The translations under genes and the position numbers were made by a program. A stretch of DNA of 61,408 nucleotides, from the NCBI RefSeq assembly GCF_947036865.1, contig NZ_CAMQSF010000021.1:1-61408 (forward strand), read 5' to 3'. This DNA comes from an uncultured Caulobacter sp. (GTDB lineage: Bacteria; Pseudomonadota; Alphaproteobacteria; Caulobacterales; Caulobacteraceae). This document shows, piece by piece, positions 39,194 through 45,654 of this stretch (the first letter of the stretch is position 1; each line of letters begins with the position of its first letter). The notes beneath the pieces were generated by a model, which saw only the letters and a program-made list of their open reading frames with translations, made no database searches and had not been told where the DNA came from.

Positions 39194-39795
39194 CGAAGGG
39201 AGCTCAATCGCTCCGCGTCGGCCAGGATCGCGTGCATGGCGTCGCCCGCCGCGCCGCCGTCGCGGTCATAGGCGCCCGCCTCCAGGATCGCCTGCAAGGC
39301 CCGTCGCGCGCGGCTGACCCGGCTCTTCACCGTACCCACCGCGCAGCCGCAGATGTCGGCGGCCTCCTCGTAGGCGAAGCCGCCCGCGCCGACCAGGATC
39401 AGCGCTTCGCGCTGCTCGGCCGGCAGCATGGCCAGGCCCAGGCGCAGTTCGTCCAGCGCGACCGGGGCCTCGGGATCGTCCACCGCCACCAGGGTCCGCT
39501 CGGCGGCTTCCTGATCGAGCTGGCTCTGGCGCCAGCTGCGGCGCTTTTCGGAATAGAACTGGTTCCGCAGGATCATGAAGGTCCAGGCCTTCATGTTGGT
39601 GCCCAACTGAAAGCTGGCCCGGGCGTCCCAGGCCTTCATCATCGCGTCCTGGGCCAGATCGTCCGCCGCCGTCGGGTCGCCGGTCAGGGTCCGGGCAAAG
39701 GCGCGCAGATGGGGGATCAAGGTGACCAGCTCGCGCTTGAAGGCGGAATCGCGCACGGGATCGGGCGGCGAGCGCCCGGCTTTCTCCTGGGTCAT
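39190..39795 (-). CDS. sigT: ECF sigma factor SigT (EcfG), general stress response
   Basis: A 201-residue ECF15-group sigma factor. Region 2 contains RTLTGDPTAADDLAQDAMMK and WTFMILRNQFYSEKRR; region 4 contains LPAEQREALILVGAGGFAYE and GCAVGTVKSRVSRARR. It directs RNA polymerase to GGAAC-N16/17-CGTT promoters, several of which are in this window, including its own. The ATG at 39795 lies 2 bases after nepR. A longer frame upstream is nepR read out of frame. Confidence 0.95.
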   Translation of the reverse strand: MTQEKAGRSPPDPVRDSAFKRELVTLIPHLRAFARTLTGDPTAADDLAQDAMMKAWDARASFQLGTNMKAWTFMILRNQFYSEKRRSWRQSQLDQEAAERTLVAVDDPEAPVALDELRLGLAMLPAEQREALILVGAGGFAYEEAADICGCAVGTVKSRVSRARRALQAILEAGAYDRDGGAAGDAMHAILADAERLSSLR

Positions 39796-39797
39796 GC

Positions 39798-40004
39798 TCA
39801 CTGGCCTCCGGCCGGAGGCTCGGCCTTGCGCAGGATGTCGAGGAATTCGTCGGGCACGGGCTCGTTGACGACCTCGTCGAACATCTGCCGCAGCTTCACG
39901 CCGATCGCCTGCTGACGCAGGCGCGCCTCGTCCAGCGCCGCGGCGCTCTTGCGTTTGTCTTCCATGGGTACGTGTTCGATCATGTCCTCGACACCGAAGT
40001 TCAT
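39798..40004 (-). CDS. nepR: Anti-sigma factor NepR
   Basis: A 68-residue anti-sigma factor that holds SigT inactive until phosphorylated PhyR captures it. The conserved helices are seen in GVKLRQMFDEVVNEPVPDEF and LDILRKAE. The start is ATG 40004 (MNFGVEDMIEHV). A start at 40049 is excluded if the SigT promoter at 40048-40072 is used, because it would lie upstream of the transcript. It is the first gene of nepR-sigT-phyK. Confidence 0.92.
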   Translation of the reverse strand: MNFGVEDMIEHVPMEDKRKSAAALDEARLRQQAIGVKLRQMFDEVVNEPVPDEFLDILRKAEPPAGGQ

Positions 40005-40047
40005 CGGCGCCCGCCCCCTTTGGCCGAATGTCTTTCCGCCAGACGAC

Positions 40048-40072
40048 AACGTGGTTTTCCGTACCGGGTTCC
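40048..40072 (-). promoter_or_regulatory. SigT promoter of the nepR-sigT-phyK operon
   Basis: Minus-strand GGAAC (40072-40068), 16 bases, CGTT (40051-40048). The predicted start near 40041 gives a 37-base leader to nepR. This is the expected autoregulation of the EcfG operon. Confidence 0.88.
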
Positions 40073-40111
40073 ATAAGCTTCAGCGTAAGATGTCAAAATT
40101 CCACGCTCGGC

Positions 40112-40136
40112 GGAACCGCTGAGTTGAGGCGGCGTT
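40112..40136 (+). promoter_or_regulatory. SigT promoter of phyR (distal)
   Basis: GGAAC (40112-40116), 16 bases, CGTT (40133-40136), on the phyR strand. The predicted start is near 40143, 68 bases ahead of the ATG. Confidence 0.82.
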
Positions 40137-40149
40137 ATCGACGTTCGAC

Positions 40150-40175
40150 GGAACGGCCCAGCTTCACCGTTCGTT
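40150..40175 (+). promoter_or_regulatory. SigT promoter of phyR (proximal)
   Basis: A second exact match, GGAAC (40150-40154), 17 bases, CGTT (40172-40175), in tandem with the distal one. The predicted start near 40182 is 29 bases before the phyR ATG. Confidence 0.7.
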
Positions 40176-40210
40176 GGTATGTTTTTCGAAGACACCTATC
40201 GGGAGGGGTC

Positions 40211-41017
40211 ATGAGTCTTCTTGCTCGTCTGGCGCCGCATCTGCCTTACATCCGCCGCTACGCCCGCGCCCTGACCGGCGACCAGTCGACCGGGGACCAC
40301 TATGTCCGCGTGGCGCTTGAAGCCCTGGCCGCCGGCGAGCGATCGCTGGATGCCGACCTGTCTCCGCGCGTCGCCCTCTACCGCGTCTTTCACGCGATCT
40401 GGCTCAGCTCGGGGGCGCAGCTGGAAGCGCGCCGCGACGATTCTCCGGGGTCCGGCGCCGCCGACGACGCGGCCCAACGCTTGATGCGGATCGCGCCGCG
40501 CTCGCGGCAGGCCTTCCTGCTCACCGCGCTCGAGGGCTTCACCCCCACCGAAGCCGCGCAGATCCTCGATTGCGACTTCGGCGAGGTGGAACGGCTGATC
40601 GCCGACGCCCAGGCCGAGATCGACGCCGAACTGGCCACAGAGGTGCTGATCATCGAGGACGAGCCGGTCATCGCCGCCGATATCGAGGCCCTGGTGCGCG
40701 AACTGGGCCACGAGGTCACCGACATCGCCGCCACGCGCGGGGAAGCCGTCGACGCCGTCGCCCGTCGCACGCCGGGCCTGGTGCTGGCCGACATCCAGCT
40801 CGCCGACGGCAGCTCTGGCATCGACGCGGTCAAGGACATTCTGGGGCGCATGGACGTGCCGGTGATCTTCATCACCGCCTTCCCCGAGCGCCTGCTGACC
40901 GGCGAGCGGCCGGAGCCGACGTTCCTGATCACAAAGCCGTTCCAGCCGGAGACGGTGAAGGCGGCGATCGGCCAGGCGCTGTTCTTCCATCCGCGCCGCG
41001 CCCGCAAGGCGGCCTGA
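40211..41017 (+). CDS. phyR: Anti-anti-sigma factor PhyR
   Basis: A 268-residue protein with an N-terminal ECF sigma-like domain (about 1-135: RYARALTGDQSTGDHYVRV, FTPTEAAQILDC) and a C-terminal receiver domain (about 140-262; IIEDEPVIAADIE, Asp194 in LVLADIQLADG, Lys in FLITKPFQPET). When phosphorylated, its sigma-like domain binds NepR and frees SigT. The start is ATG 40211. It is divergent from nepR-sigT-phyK and followed by a bidirectional terminator. Confidence 0.96.
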   Translation: MSLLARLAPHLPYIRRYARALTGDQSTGDHYVRVALEALAAGERSLDADLSPRVALYRVFHAIWLSSGAQLEARRDDSPGSGAADDAAQRLMRIAPRSRQAFLLTALEGFTPTEAAQILDCDFGEVERLIADAQAEIDAELATEVLIIEDEPVIAADIEALVRELGHEVTDIAATRGEAVDAVARRTPGLVLADIQLADGSSGIDAVKDILGRMDVPVIFITAFPERLLTGERPEPTFLITKPFQPETVKAAIGQALFFHPRRARKAA

Positions 41018-41048
41018 GGCGCCTTCAGGGCCTCGGCTAGTCCCATGG

Positions 41049-41083
41049 AAAAGGGCGGTCGCTTTCCGGCGGCCGCCCTTTTT
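41049..41083. terminator. Bidirectional terminator after phyR
   Basis: AAAAGGGCGG (41049-41058) pairs with the CCGCCCTTTTT side (41072-41083), with further pairing inside. It lies between phyR and the convergent small membrane protein gene and has A/T runs at both feet. Confidence 0.88.
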
Positions 41084-41099
41084 CTGTAACGATATCGGC

Positions 41100-41363
41100 T
41101 TAGGGCCGCTGGCGCGCCGGTTGCGGCGGGGTGTCGTAGCGCTGGGCCTCGGCCGGCGTCGTGGCGCCGTTGTTGACCTCGACGGCCGCCAAGTCCTTGG
41201 CGCGATAGGTCCAGGCGCCGAATAGCGCCAGAGCCGCCAGCACCGTCGAGACCACCAGCACCCAGAACACGTGGCGCCCCCAACGGCCTTGGCGAGCGCG
41301 GGTGGCGTCGACGCGGGGCGGGGGGGCCTCCGAGCCGGCCGGCTGATGAATGTCGGTGGGCAT
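41100..41363 (-). CDS. Small single-pass membrane protein, unknown function
   Basis: An 87-residue protein with a Pro/Arg-rich cytoplasmic N-terminus (about 1-30), one hydrophobic helix (VFWVLVVSTVLAALALFGAW, about 32-51) and a short polar C-terminal tail that is likely periplasmic. I recognise no family. AGGAC precedes the ATG. It starts 13 bases after the gene at 41377-41565, so both are likely transcribed from the SigT promoter at 41613-41637. Confidence 0.75.
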   Translation of the reverse strand: MPTDIHQPAGSEAPPPRVDATRARQGRWGRHVFWVLVVSTVLAALALFGAWTYRAKDLAAVEVNNGATTPAEAQRYDTPPQPARQRP

Positions 41364-41376
41364 GATGTCCTGCTTT

Positions 41377-41565
41377 CTAAGGCGTCCAAATCCTGGCGGC
41401 GTCCGCGCGCTCCCGCGCGTTGAAGGCCTGCACCGTCCCGGCGGAGGCTCCGACGGCGATGATCACGACAAGCGCCATGATCCGCGACCGCCTCCTTTGC
41501 TGACGCCGTGTCGGCGTCGAAACGAAAACCATACCGCCATGTTCGGCCTGGTAAGTCCGGATCAC
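41377..41565 (-). CDS. Small membrane protein, unknown function
   Basis: A 62-residue frame from GTG 41565, or 51 residues from the ATG at 41532 (MVFVSTPTRRQQRRRSR). A strongly basic stretch precedes one hydrophobic helix (IMALVVIIAVGASAGTVQAF). No family recognised. It is the first gene after a perfect SigT promoter and precedes another small membrane protein, so an envelope role in stress is likely but unproven. Confidence 0.65.
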   Translation of the reverse strand: MIRTYQAEHGGMVFVSTPTRRQQRRRSRIMALVVIIAVGASAGTVQAFNARERADAARIWTP

Positions 41566-41612
41566 GACGTTGCTCCCCAGCCCCGGCGACCCTCCTGTCG
41601 CCTCGGGAAATC

Positions 41613-41637
41613 AACGTCTTCCGTTGTCCGCCGTTCC
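41613..41637 (-). promoter_or_regulatory. SigT promoter of two small membrane-protein genes
   Basis: Minus-strand GGAAC (41637-41633), 16 bases, CGTT (41616-41613). The predicted start is near 41606, 41 bases upstream of the GTG at 41565. Confidence 0.8.
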
Positions 41638-41683
41638 GCGTCGGCCCGCCCCGCGAAGACGTGAAAAATTCTCGCGCGGCGCG

Positions 41684-41708
41684 GGAACCGTTTTCACGCC
41701 GCGCCGTT
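41684..41708 (+). promoter_or_regulatory. SigT promoter of the candidate GsrN sRNA
   Basis: GGAAC (41684-41688), 16 bases, CGTT (41705-41708), pointing into a stretch with no convincing protein gene on the plus strand. The predicted start is at about 41715. Confidence 0.82.
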
Positions 41709-41714
41709 TTCATC

Positions 41715-41832
41715 AGTGCGAAGGCGGCGACGCCCCCCCGACTTGAGGCTGGCGATAGCCGGCCTTGCCGCCTTCGCACCCCCCTTTGTTGATGCGAACT
41801 CCAGCGGGCCGGCCTCCGGTCCGCTTCTTCTT
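41715..41832 (+). ncRNA. gsrN: Candidate general-stress small RNA GsrN
   Basis: A ~118-nt transcript is predicted from a SigT promoter to an intrinsic terminator. A 13-bp perfect stem, GTGCGAAGGCGGC (41716-41728) with 41767-41779, closes a loop that contains seven consecutive C (41733-41739). A second hairpin with a U-rich tail ends it. In Caulobacter, GsrN is a SigT-dependent ~100-nt sRNA encoded near the phyR locus that uses a C-rich 5' loop to bind katG mRNA. All three traits match, from memory of the published work. A plus-strand frame starting at 41716 is Arg-rich and unlikely to be a protein. Confidence 0.78.
41803..41832 (+). terminator. Intrinsic terminator of the candidate GsrN sRNA
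   Basis: AGCGGGCCGG (41803-41812) pairs with CCGGTCCGCT (41816-41825), with one G-U pair and a CCT loop, followed by TTCTTCTT. Confidence 0.75.
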
Positions 41833-41881
41833 GCCGGCTTGAAGGCGTTGGCGGACCAGCGCGCCGGTCCGCCTCGCGAAT

Positions 41882-42352
41882 CTATTTGGCCGCCAGGTCG
41901 AAGAGGATGTCGGCGCGCCGGCGCAACGGCGCCGCGGCGCCCGACGGGGCGACCGCGCCGGCGTCGCCGACGGCGACCCGGTCGATGTCCACCTGGGCGA
42001 AGCCGTGCTTGGCGAGCGCCGCGGACACCGCCTCGGCCCGCCGGCGCGACAGGATCAGGTTGGCCTCGGACGCGCCCACGGCGTCGGCCAGCCCGACCAC
42101 GCGCACGGACTTGACCGCGCAACCGCGCGCCTGGTCGCGCGCGCCGGCCAGCACCATGCGCGCTTCGGGAACCAAGGCGGCGCTGTCCTGCTCGAAATAG
42201 ACCGAGACCTGGAAATCGGCGCAGCTCGGCGGCGCGGCGGCGACCGGCTTGCGCAGCGTCCGCCAGGGACCATCGGCGCTGGCGCAGCCGGCCAGCACCA
42301 CGGCCGTCACGCTGATCGCCTGCACCGAGGCGATGATCTTCGTCGTCTTCAT
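41882..42352 (-). CDS. OmpA-family outer-membrane lipoprotein
   Basis: A 156-residue lipoprotein. The signal peptide ends in lipobox VLAGC (Cys about 23). The C-terminal half is an OmpA/MotB peptidoglycan-binding domain: VYFEQDSAALVPEAR at its start and LILSRRRAEAVSAAL near its end, with the usual Arg pair. It likely tethers the outer membrane to peptidoglycan. AAGGAGGG precedes the ATG. It lies 89 bases downstream of the glycine-zipper gene across a terminator, so it may be partly expressed from the same SigT promoter. Confidence 0.88.
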   Translation of the reverse strand: MKTTKIIASVQAISVTAVVLAGCASADGPWRTLRKPVAAAPPSCADFQVSVYFEQDSAALVPEARMVLAGARDQARGCAVKSVRVVGLADAVGASEANLILSRRRAEAVSAALAKHGFAQVDIDRVAVGDAGAVAPSGAAAPLRRRADILFDLAAK

Positions 42353-42384
42353 GCGAACCCTCCTTCACATCTGGCGAACATGCA

Positions 42385-42418
42385 AAAAGGCGACCGGCCG
42401 CCCGGCCGATCGCCTTTT
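42385..42418 (-). terminator. Intrinsic terminator after the glycine-zipper lipoprotein gene
   Basis: AAAAGGCGA (42385-42393) pairs with TCGCCTTTT (42410-42418), with inner CGGCC/GGCCG pairing, and is oriented to stop minus-strand transcripts. Confidence 0.8.
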
Positions 42419-42441
42419 GATACACGGTGTCGGCGACGACC

Positions 42442-42786
42442 CTAGTAGCGCGGGCTGCCGTCTTCCCAATAATAACGGCCGCTGCGGGCGTCGTAATAGT
42501 AGTAGCGACCGGCGCGCTCGTCGTAATACTGGCGACGGTTGACGCTGGTGGCGCCGCAGCCGCCGTCCTCGCGACAGCCCTTCACCGCCCCGGCCGTGCC
42601 GCCGATCGCCGCGCCGATCGCCGCGCCGGTCCCGGCGCTGCCGCTGCCCACATTGTTGCCGATCACGGCGCCGGCCAGGGCGCCGAGCGCGGCACCGCCG
42701 GCGGCGTTGCGCTCCACATTGCCGGTCGAGGTGCACGCCGAGGCGAGCACACCGACACCCATCAGGGCGATCAAGGTCGTTTTCAT
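42442..42786 (-). CDS. Glycine-zipper lipoprotein
   Basis: A 114-residue lipoprotein. Signal peptide with lipobox LASAC (Cys about 18), then a glycine-zipper hydrophobic stretch (AAGGAALGALAGAVIGNNVG and GAAIGAAIGGTAGAV) that could insert in a membrane, a short Cys-containing linker, and a Tyr-rich C-terminus (RYYYYDARSGRYYWEDG). The function is not known; the family includes SlyB/YMGG-like envelope lipoproteins. The ATG at 42786 is 30 bases past the expected start of a SigT transcript. Confidence 0.85.
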   Translation of the reverse strand: MKTTLIALMGVGVLASACTSTGNVERNAAGGAALGALAGAVIGNNVGSGSAGTGAAIGAAIGGTAGAVKGCREDGGCGATSVNRRQYYDERAGRYYYYDARSGRYYWEDGSPRY

Positions 42787-42822
42787 CTTCGCTCTCCGAG
42801 CTTCCTGTCCCCGTGTGCTGCA

Positions 42823-42847
42823 AACGACTCCGCGCGGCGACGGTTCC
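42823..42847 (-). promoter_or_regulatory. SigT promoter of the glycine-zipper lipoprotein gene
   Basis: Minus-strand GGAAC (42847-42843), 16 bases, CGTT (42826-42823). It abuts the divergent SigT promoter so that the two -35 boxes form GGTTCCGGAACC. Confidence 0.85.
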
Positions 42848-42873
42848 GGAACCGTGGCCATATCCGAGCCGTT
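42848..42873 (+). promoter_or_regulatory. SigT promoter of the lipid-kinase/phosphoesterase operon
   Basis: GGAAC (42848-42852), 17 bases, CGTT (42870-42873). The predicted start is near 42880, 27 bases before the ATG at 42907. Confidence 0.85.
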
Positions 42874-42906
42874 GCCTCCCCCGAAGCAAAGGCCGAGGAG
42901 GGGCGG

Positions 42907-43758
42907 ATGAAGCGTATCGAGGTCGTGGCCAACGTCGCCTCCGGGTCGGTGGGAGCGGACGCGCCGGCGGCGGCCGAGCGGCTGCTGGCCCAATACGGCG
43001 TTTCGGGCGCGGTCCACGCGCCCCAGCCGAGCGAGCTGACCGACTGCCTGAGGACGGTGATCGACGGCGCGCCCGACGCCGTGCTGGTGCTGGCCGGCGA
43101 TGGGACCGCCCGGGCGGCGGCCGAGATGGCCGGCCCCGACGGTCCGTTGATCGCCGCCCTGCCCGGCGGGACCATGAACATGCTGCCCCGCGCGCTCTAT
43201 GGCGATCGCACCTGGGAGGAGGCGATGGCCGCCTGTCTCGACGGCGGCGAGGCGCGGATGATTTCCGGCGGCGAGGTCGGCGGACGCCTGTTCTTCGTCG
43301 CGGCCATCCTGGGCAGTCCGGCGCTGTGGGCGACCGCGCGGGAGGCGGCTCGCGAAGGTCGCTTCGACATCGCCCTGGCCCGCGCGCGTCGCGCCTTCCG
43401 CCGCGCCTTCTCCGGCCGCCTGAGATTCACATTGGATGGTCGACCGACCGGCAAGGCCGAGGCCCTGACCCTGATGTGCCCCTTGGTGTCCACCGCCCTG
43501 GACGCCGAAGAACGCGCCTTGGAGGCCGCCGCCTTGGACCCGACCAGCGCCCTCGACGTCTTTCGCCTCGGCTTCAACGCCGCCCGCGGCCAGTGGCGCG
43601 AGGATCCTTCGGTGGCGGTGGGCCGCTGCCGGATCGGCCGCGTGCGCGCCAACGGCCGTATTCCGGCGATCCTGGACGGCGAGCCGGTCCGCTTCGAGCC
43701 CGAGGTGGCCATCCGCTTCCGCCCGAAGGCGTTCAAGGCTTTAGTGCCCGCCGCATGA
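42907..43758 (+). CDS. Diacylglycerol-kinase-domain lipid kinase
   Basis: A 283-residue protein with the DAGK catalytic fold: VVANVASGSVG at the start, VLAGDGTARAAAEM (nucleotide loop, GDGT) and IAALPGGTMNMLPRAL. Such enzymes phosphorylate diacylglycerol, sphingosine or related lipids at the inner membrane. A GAGGAGGGG ribosome site lies before the ATG. It overlaps the phosphoesterase gene as ATGA. The substrate cannot be told from sequence; the SigT promoter suggests membrane-lipid adjustment in stress. Confidence 0.85.
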   Translation: MKRIEVVANVASGSVGADAPAAAERLLAQYGVSGAVHAPQPSELTDCLRTVIDGAPDAVLVLAGDGTARAAAEMAGPDGPLIAALPGGTMNMLPRALYGDRTWEEAMAACLDGGEARMISGGEVGGRLFFVAAILGSPALWATAREAAREGRFDIALARARRAFRRAFSGRLRFTLDGRPTGKAEALTLMCPLVSTALDAEERALEAAALDPTSALDVFRLGFNAARGQWREDPSVAVGRCRIGRVRANGRIPAILDGEPVRFEPEVAIRFRPKAFKALVPAA

Positions 43759-44552
43759 AGCTGATCCAGCTCTCCGATATCCATTTCGGCGGCGAGAACC
43801 GCGACGCCGTCGCCGCGGCCGCCGACTGGATCGGCGAGGCCAGGCCCGACCTCGTCGTCGCGGCCGGCGATCTGACGCTGGACGGCAAGACCACGGAGTT
43901 CGACGCCGCGGCGGCCTGGCTGGCGATGCTCCCCGACCCCAAGCTCGTCGTGCCGGGCAACCACGACACGCCCTTCGTCGGTCCGGCCGAGCTCTTCGCC
44001 CGCTTCGTTCGCGGCTGGGGACGGTTCAAGGATCGGTTCGGCGACGAGGACGGCGCCTGCTGGCGGGCGCCGGGCGTCAGCGTGACCTCCCTCAACAGCG
44101 CCCGCGTGGCGCAGCTGCGCTGGAACTGGTCGAAGGGCGCTGTGTCGCGGGCTCAGATCCGCCGCGTGGTCCGGGATCTCGAAGACGCCCCCGCCGGCGA
44201 CCTGCGCGTCGTGGTCTGCCACCACCCGCTGATGGAGATCCTGGGCGGGCCGATGACGGCGCGGGTGCGCGGCGGCGTCGACGCCGCCAACCATTTCGTC
44301 CAGGCCGGGGCCGACATCATCCTGTCGGGACACATCCACCTGCCGTTCGTCACGGCGCTTCCGTTCGGGGACGGCAAGACCCAGGCGATCGGCTCGGGCA
44401 CCCTTTCGCTGCGCGAACGCGGGGCGGCGCCCGGCTTCAACGTGATCGAGGTCGAGCCTGGCTGCGTGCGGGTCCAGGCGATGGCCTTCGAGCGCGGGCG
44501 CTTCGAGGTCTGGCGAACCTGGGCCTGCGACCGTCGCGCCCGGCCCGTCTGA
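43755..44552 (+). CDS. Calcineurin-like metallophosphoesterase
   Basis: A 265-residue two-metal phosphoesterase of the CpdA/class III cyclic nucleotide phosphodiesterase type. All metal motifs are present: QLSDIHFG, VVAAGDLTLDG, VVPGNHDTPF, VCHHPL and LSGHIHLP. The substrate is not clear (cyclic nucleotide, phospholipid head group or UDP-diacylglucosamine are all possible in this fold). It is translationally coupled to the lipid kinase, so a lipid phosphate ester is an attractive but unproven substrate. Confidence 0.87.
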   Translation: MKLIQLSDIHFGGENRDAVAAAADWIGEARPDLVVAAGDLTLDGKTTEFDAAAAWLAMLPDPKLVVPGNHDTPFVGPAELFARFVRGWGRFKDRFGDEDGACWRAPGVSVTSLNSARVAQLRWNWSKGAVSRAQIRRVVRDLEDAPAGDLRVVVCHHPLMEILGGPMTARVRGGVDAANHFVQAGADIILSGHIHLPFVTALPFGDGKTQAIGSGTLSLRERGAAPGFNVIEVEPGCVRVQAMAFERGRFEVWRTWACDRRARPV

Positions 44553-44556
44553 ACGC

Positions 44557-44724
44557 TCAGGCGCCGCCGCGAAAGAGATAGCGGATCAGCGACAACACGA
44601 AGAGCGCCAGGAAGACGTAGCAGGCGATCTTGGCAGCGGCGATCGTCACGCCGGCGATGCTGGTGAACCCCAGCACGGCCGCGATCAGGGCGAGCAGCAG
44701 GAACACCACGAGCCAGTTCAGCAT
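44557..44724 (-). CDS. DUF1328 small membrane protein (UPF0391)
   Basis: A 55-residue protein of two hydrophobic helices: MLNWLVVFLLLALIAAVLGF and a second around CYVFLALFVLSLIRYLF, with the family's G-FTSIAG turn between. This is the YtjA/DUF1328 pattern. The function is unknown; homologues are often stress-induced. Its SigT promoter at 44778-44803 gives a leader of about 46 bases. It converges with the metallophosphoesterase gene. Confidence 0.9.
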   Translation of the reverse strand: MLNWLVVFLLLALIAAVLGFTSIAGVTIAAAKIACYVFLALFVLSLIRYLFRGGA

Positions 44725-44777
44725 CGACTTCTCCGAAACGCCCGGCGGGGAGCCGGGGGCGCCTGTTCCGCGAGGGA

Positions 44778-44803
44778 AACGCTCAGGCTTGACCGGACGT
44801 TCC
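44778..44803 (-). promoter_or_regulatory. SigT promoter of the DUF1328 gene
   Basis: Minus-strand GGAAC (44803-44799), 17 bases, CGTT (44781-44778). It lies entirely between the sod stop and the DUF1328 start. Confidence 0.82.
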
Positions 44804-44818
44804 GGAGACGGACGAGCC

Positions 44819-45436
44819 CTATTCCGGAGCCGGATAGGCCCAGCCCTGCGCGCCCGCCTTGGCGGCGGCGTATTGGCTGTCGGCGAGGGTCCAGTTGGCG
44901 AGCTTGTCGAAGAAGGCTTCCAGGAAGGCCTTCCGCAGGTTCTGATAGTCCAGATAGTAGGCGTGCTCCCAGACGTCGCACACCAGGAGCGCGGTCAGGC
45001 CGTGGGTGACCGGGCTGTCGGCGTCGTGGGTCGAGATGATCTTCAGCGCGCCCGAGGCGTCGGAGACCAGCCACACCCAGCCCGAGCCGAAATGACCGAC
45101 GCCCTCGGCGACGAACTTTTCCTTCAGCTGATCCAGCCCCCCGAACGTCGCGTCGATGGCCGCGGCTAGGTCCGCGCCGGGCGCGGTCTTGGTCGGGCTC
45201 ATGCCATCCCAGAAGAAGGCGTGGTTCCAGGCCTGGGCGGCGTTGTTGAACACCTTTCCGGGACCGGCGGCCTTGATCACCGACTCCAGCGAGCCTTGAT
45301 CGTCGCCGTTCAGCAGACCGTTCAGGGCGGTGACGTACGCCGCGTGGTGCTTGTCGTGGTGGAAATGGAGGGTGTTGGCGGAGATCGTCGGCTCCAGCGC
45401 GTCATACGCGTAGGGCAGGTCCGGCAGCTTGTACAT
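44819..45436 (-). CDS. Fe/Mn-family superoxide dismutase
   Basis: A 205-residue cytoplasmic dismutase (no signal peptide). Metal ligands are in LHFHHDKHHAAYV (His26-type), AQAWNHAFFW (His), and VCDVWEHAYYLDYQN (Asp and His). The WNHAFFWDGMSP and GHFGSGWVWLV stretches favour an Fe-SOD-like enzyme, but the metal cannot be decided by eye. The ATG at 45436 is preceded by GGAG; a GTG two codons upstream is possible. Confidence 0.95.
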   Translation of the reverse strand: MYKLPDLPYAYDALEPTISANTLHFHHDKHHAAYVTALNGLLNGDDQGSLESVIKAAGPGKVFNNAAQAWNHAFFWDGMSPTKTAPGADLAAAIDATFGGLDQLKEKFVAEGVGHFGSGWVWLVSDASGALKIISTHDADSPVTHGLTALLVCDVWEHAYYLDYQNLRKAFLEAFFDKLANWTLADSQYAAAKAGAQGWAYPAPE

Positions 45437-45534
45437 GTTCACTCCGTGGGAAGGCGTTCCCAGGAAGGGAGGAACGGGAACGCGCGGGGAAGCATCTAGA
45501 GCGCGCCCGGCGAAAGCGTAAGCGCCCGCGCGGT

Positions 45535-45548
45535 TTGATCACGCTCAA
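45535..45548. promoter_or_regulatory. Possible FNR/FixK-type box upstream of sod
   Basis: TTGATCACGCTCAA matches the TTGAT-N4-ATCAA consensus at nine of ten positions. It lies about 100 bases upstream of the sod start in an AT-richer patch. Confidence 0.35.
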
Positions 45549-45604
45549 ATTTTAGAGATAAATTCCCTTTGAAACTTGGGGTTTCCGGGACTTGCGAAGA
45601 CCAA

Positions 45605-45630
45605 ACGCCGCCGAGGCGACTCGGCGGCGT
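45605..45630 (-). terminator. Terminator-like hairpin after the DUF883-linked membrane gene
   Basis: An 11-bp perfect stem, ACGCCGCCGAG (45605-45615) with 45620-45630 around a GCGA loop, lies 25 bases past the stop at 45655. The U tract on the minus strand is short (TTT then mixed). Confidence 0.6.
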
Positions 45631-45654
45631 CGGGTCTTGGACAAGGCGGCGCGG

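Noticed and set aside
41716..42114. 132-codon plus-strand frame starting in the candidate sRNA
   Set aside because: Highly Arg/Pro-rich, antiparallel to the OmpA-like gene, and the region is better explained by hairpins and a terminator.
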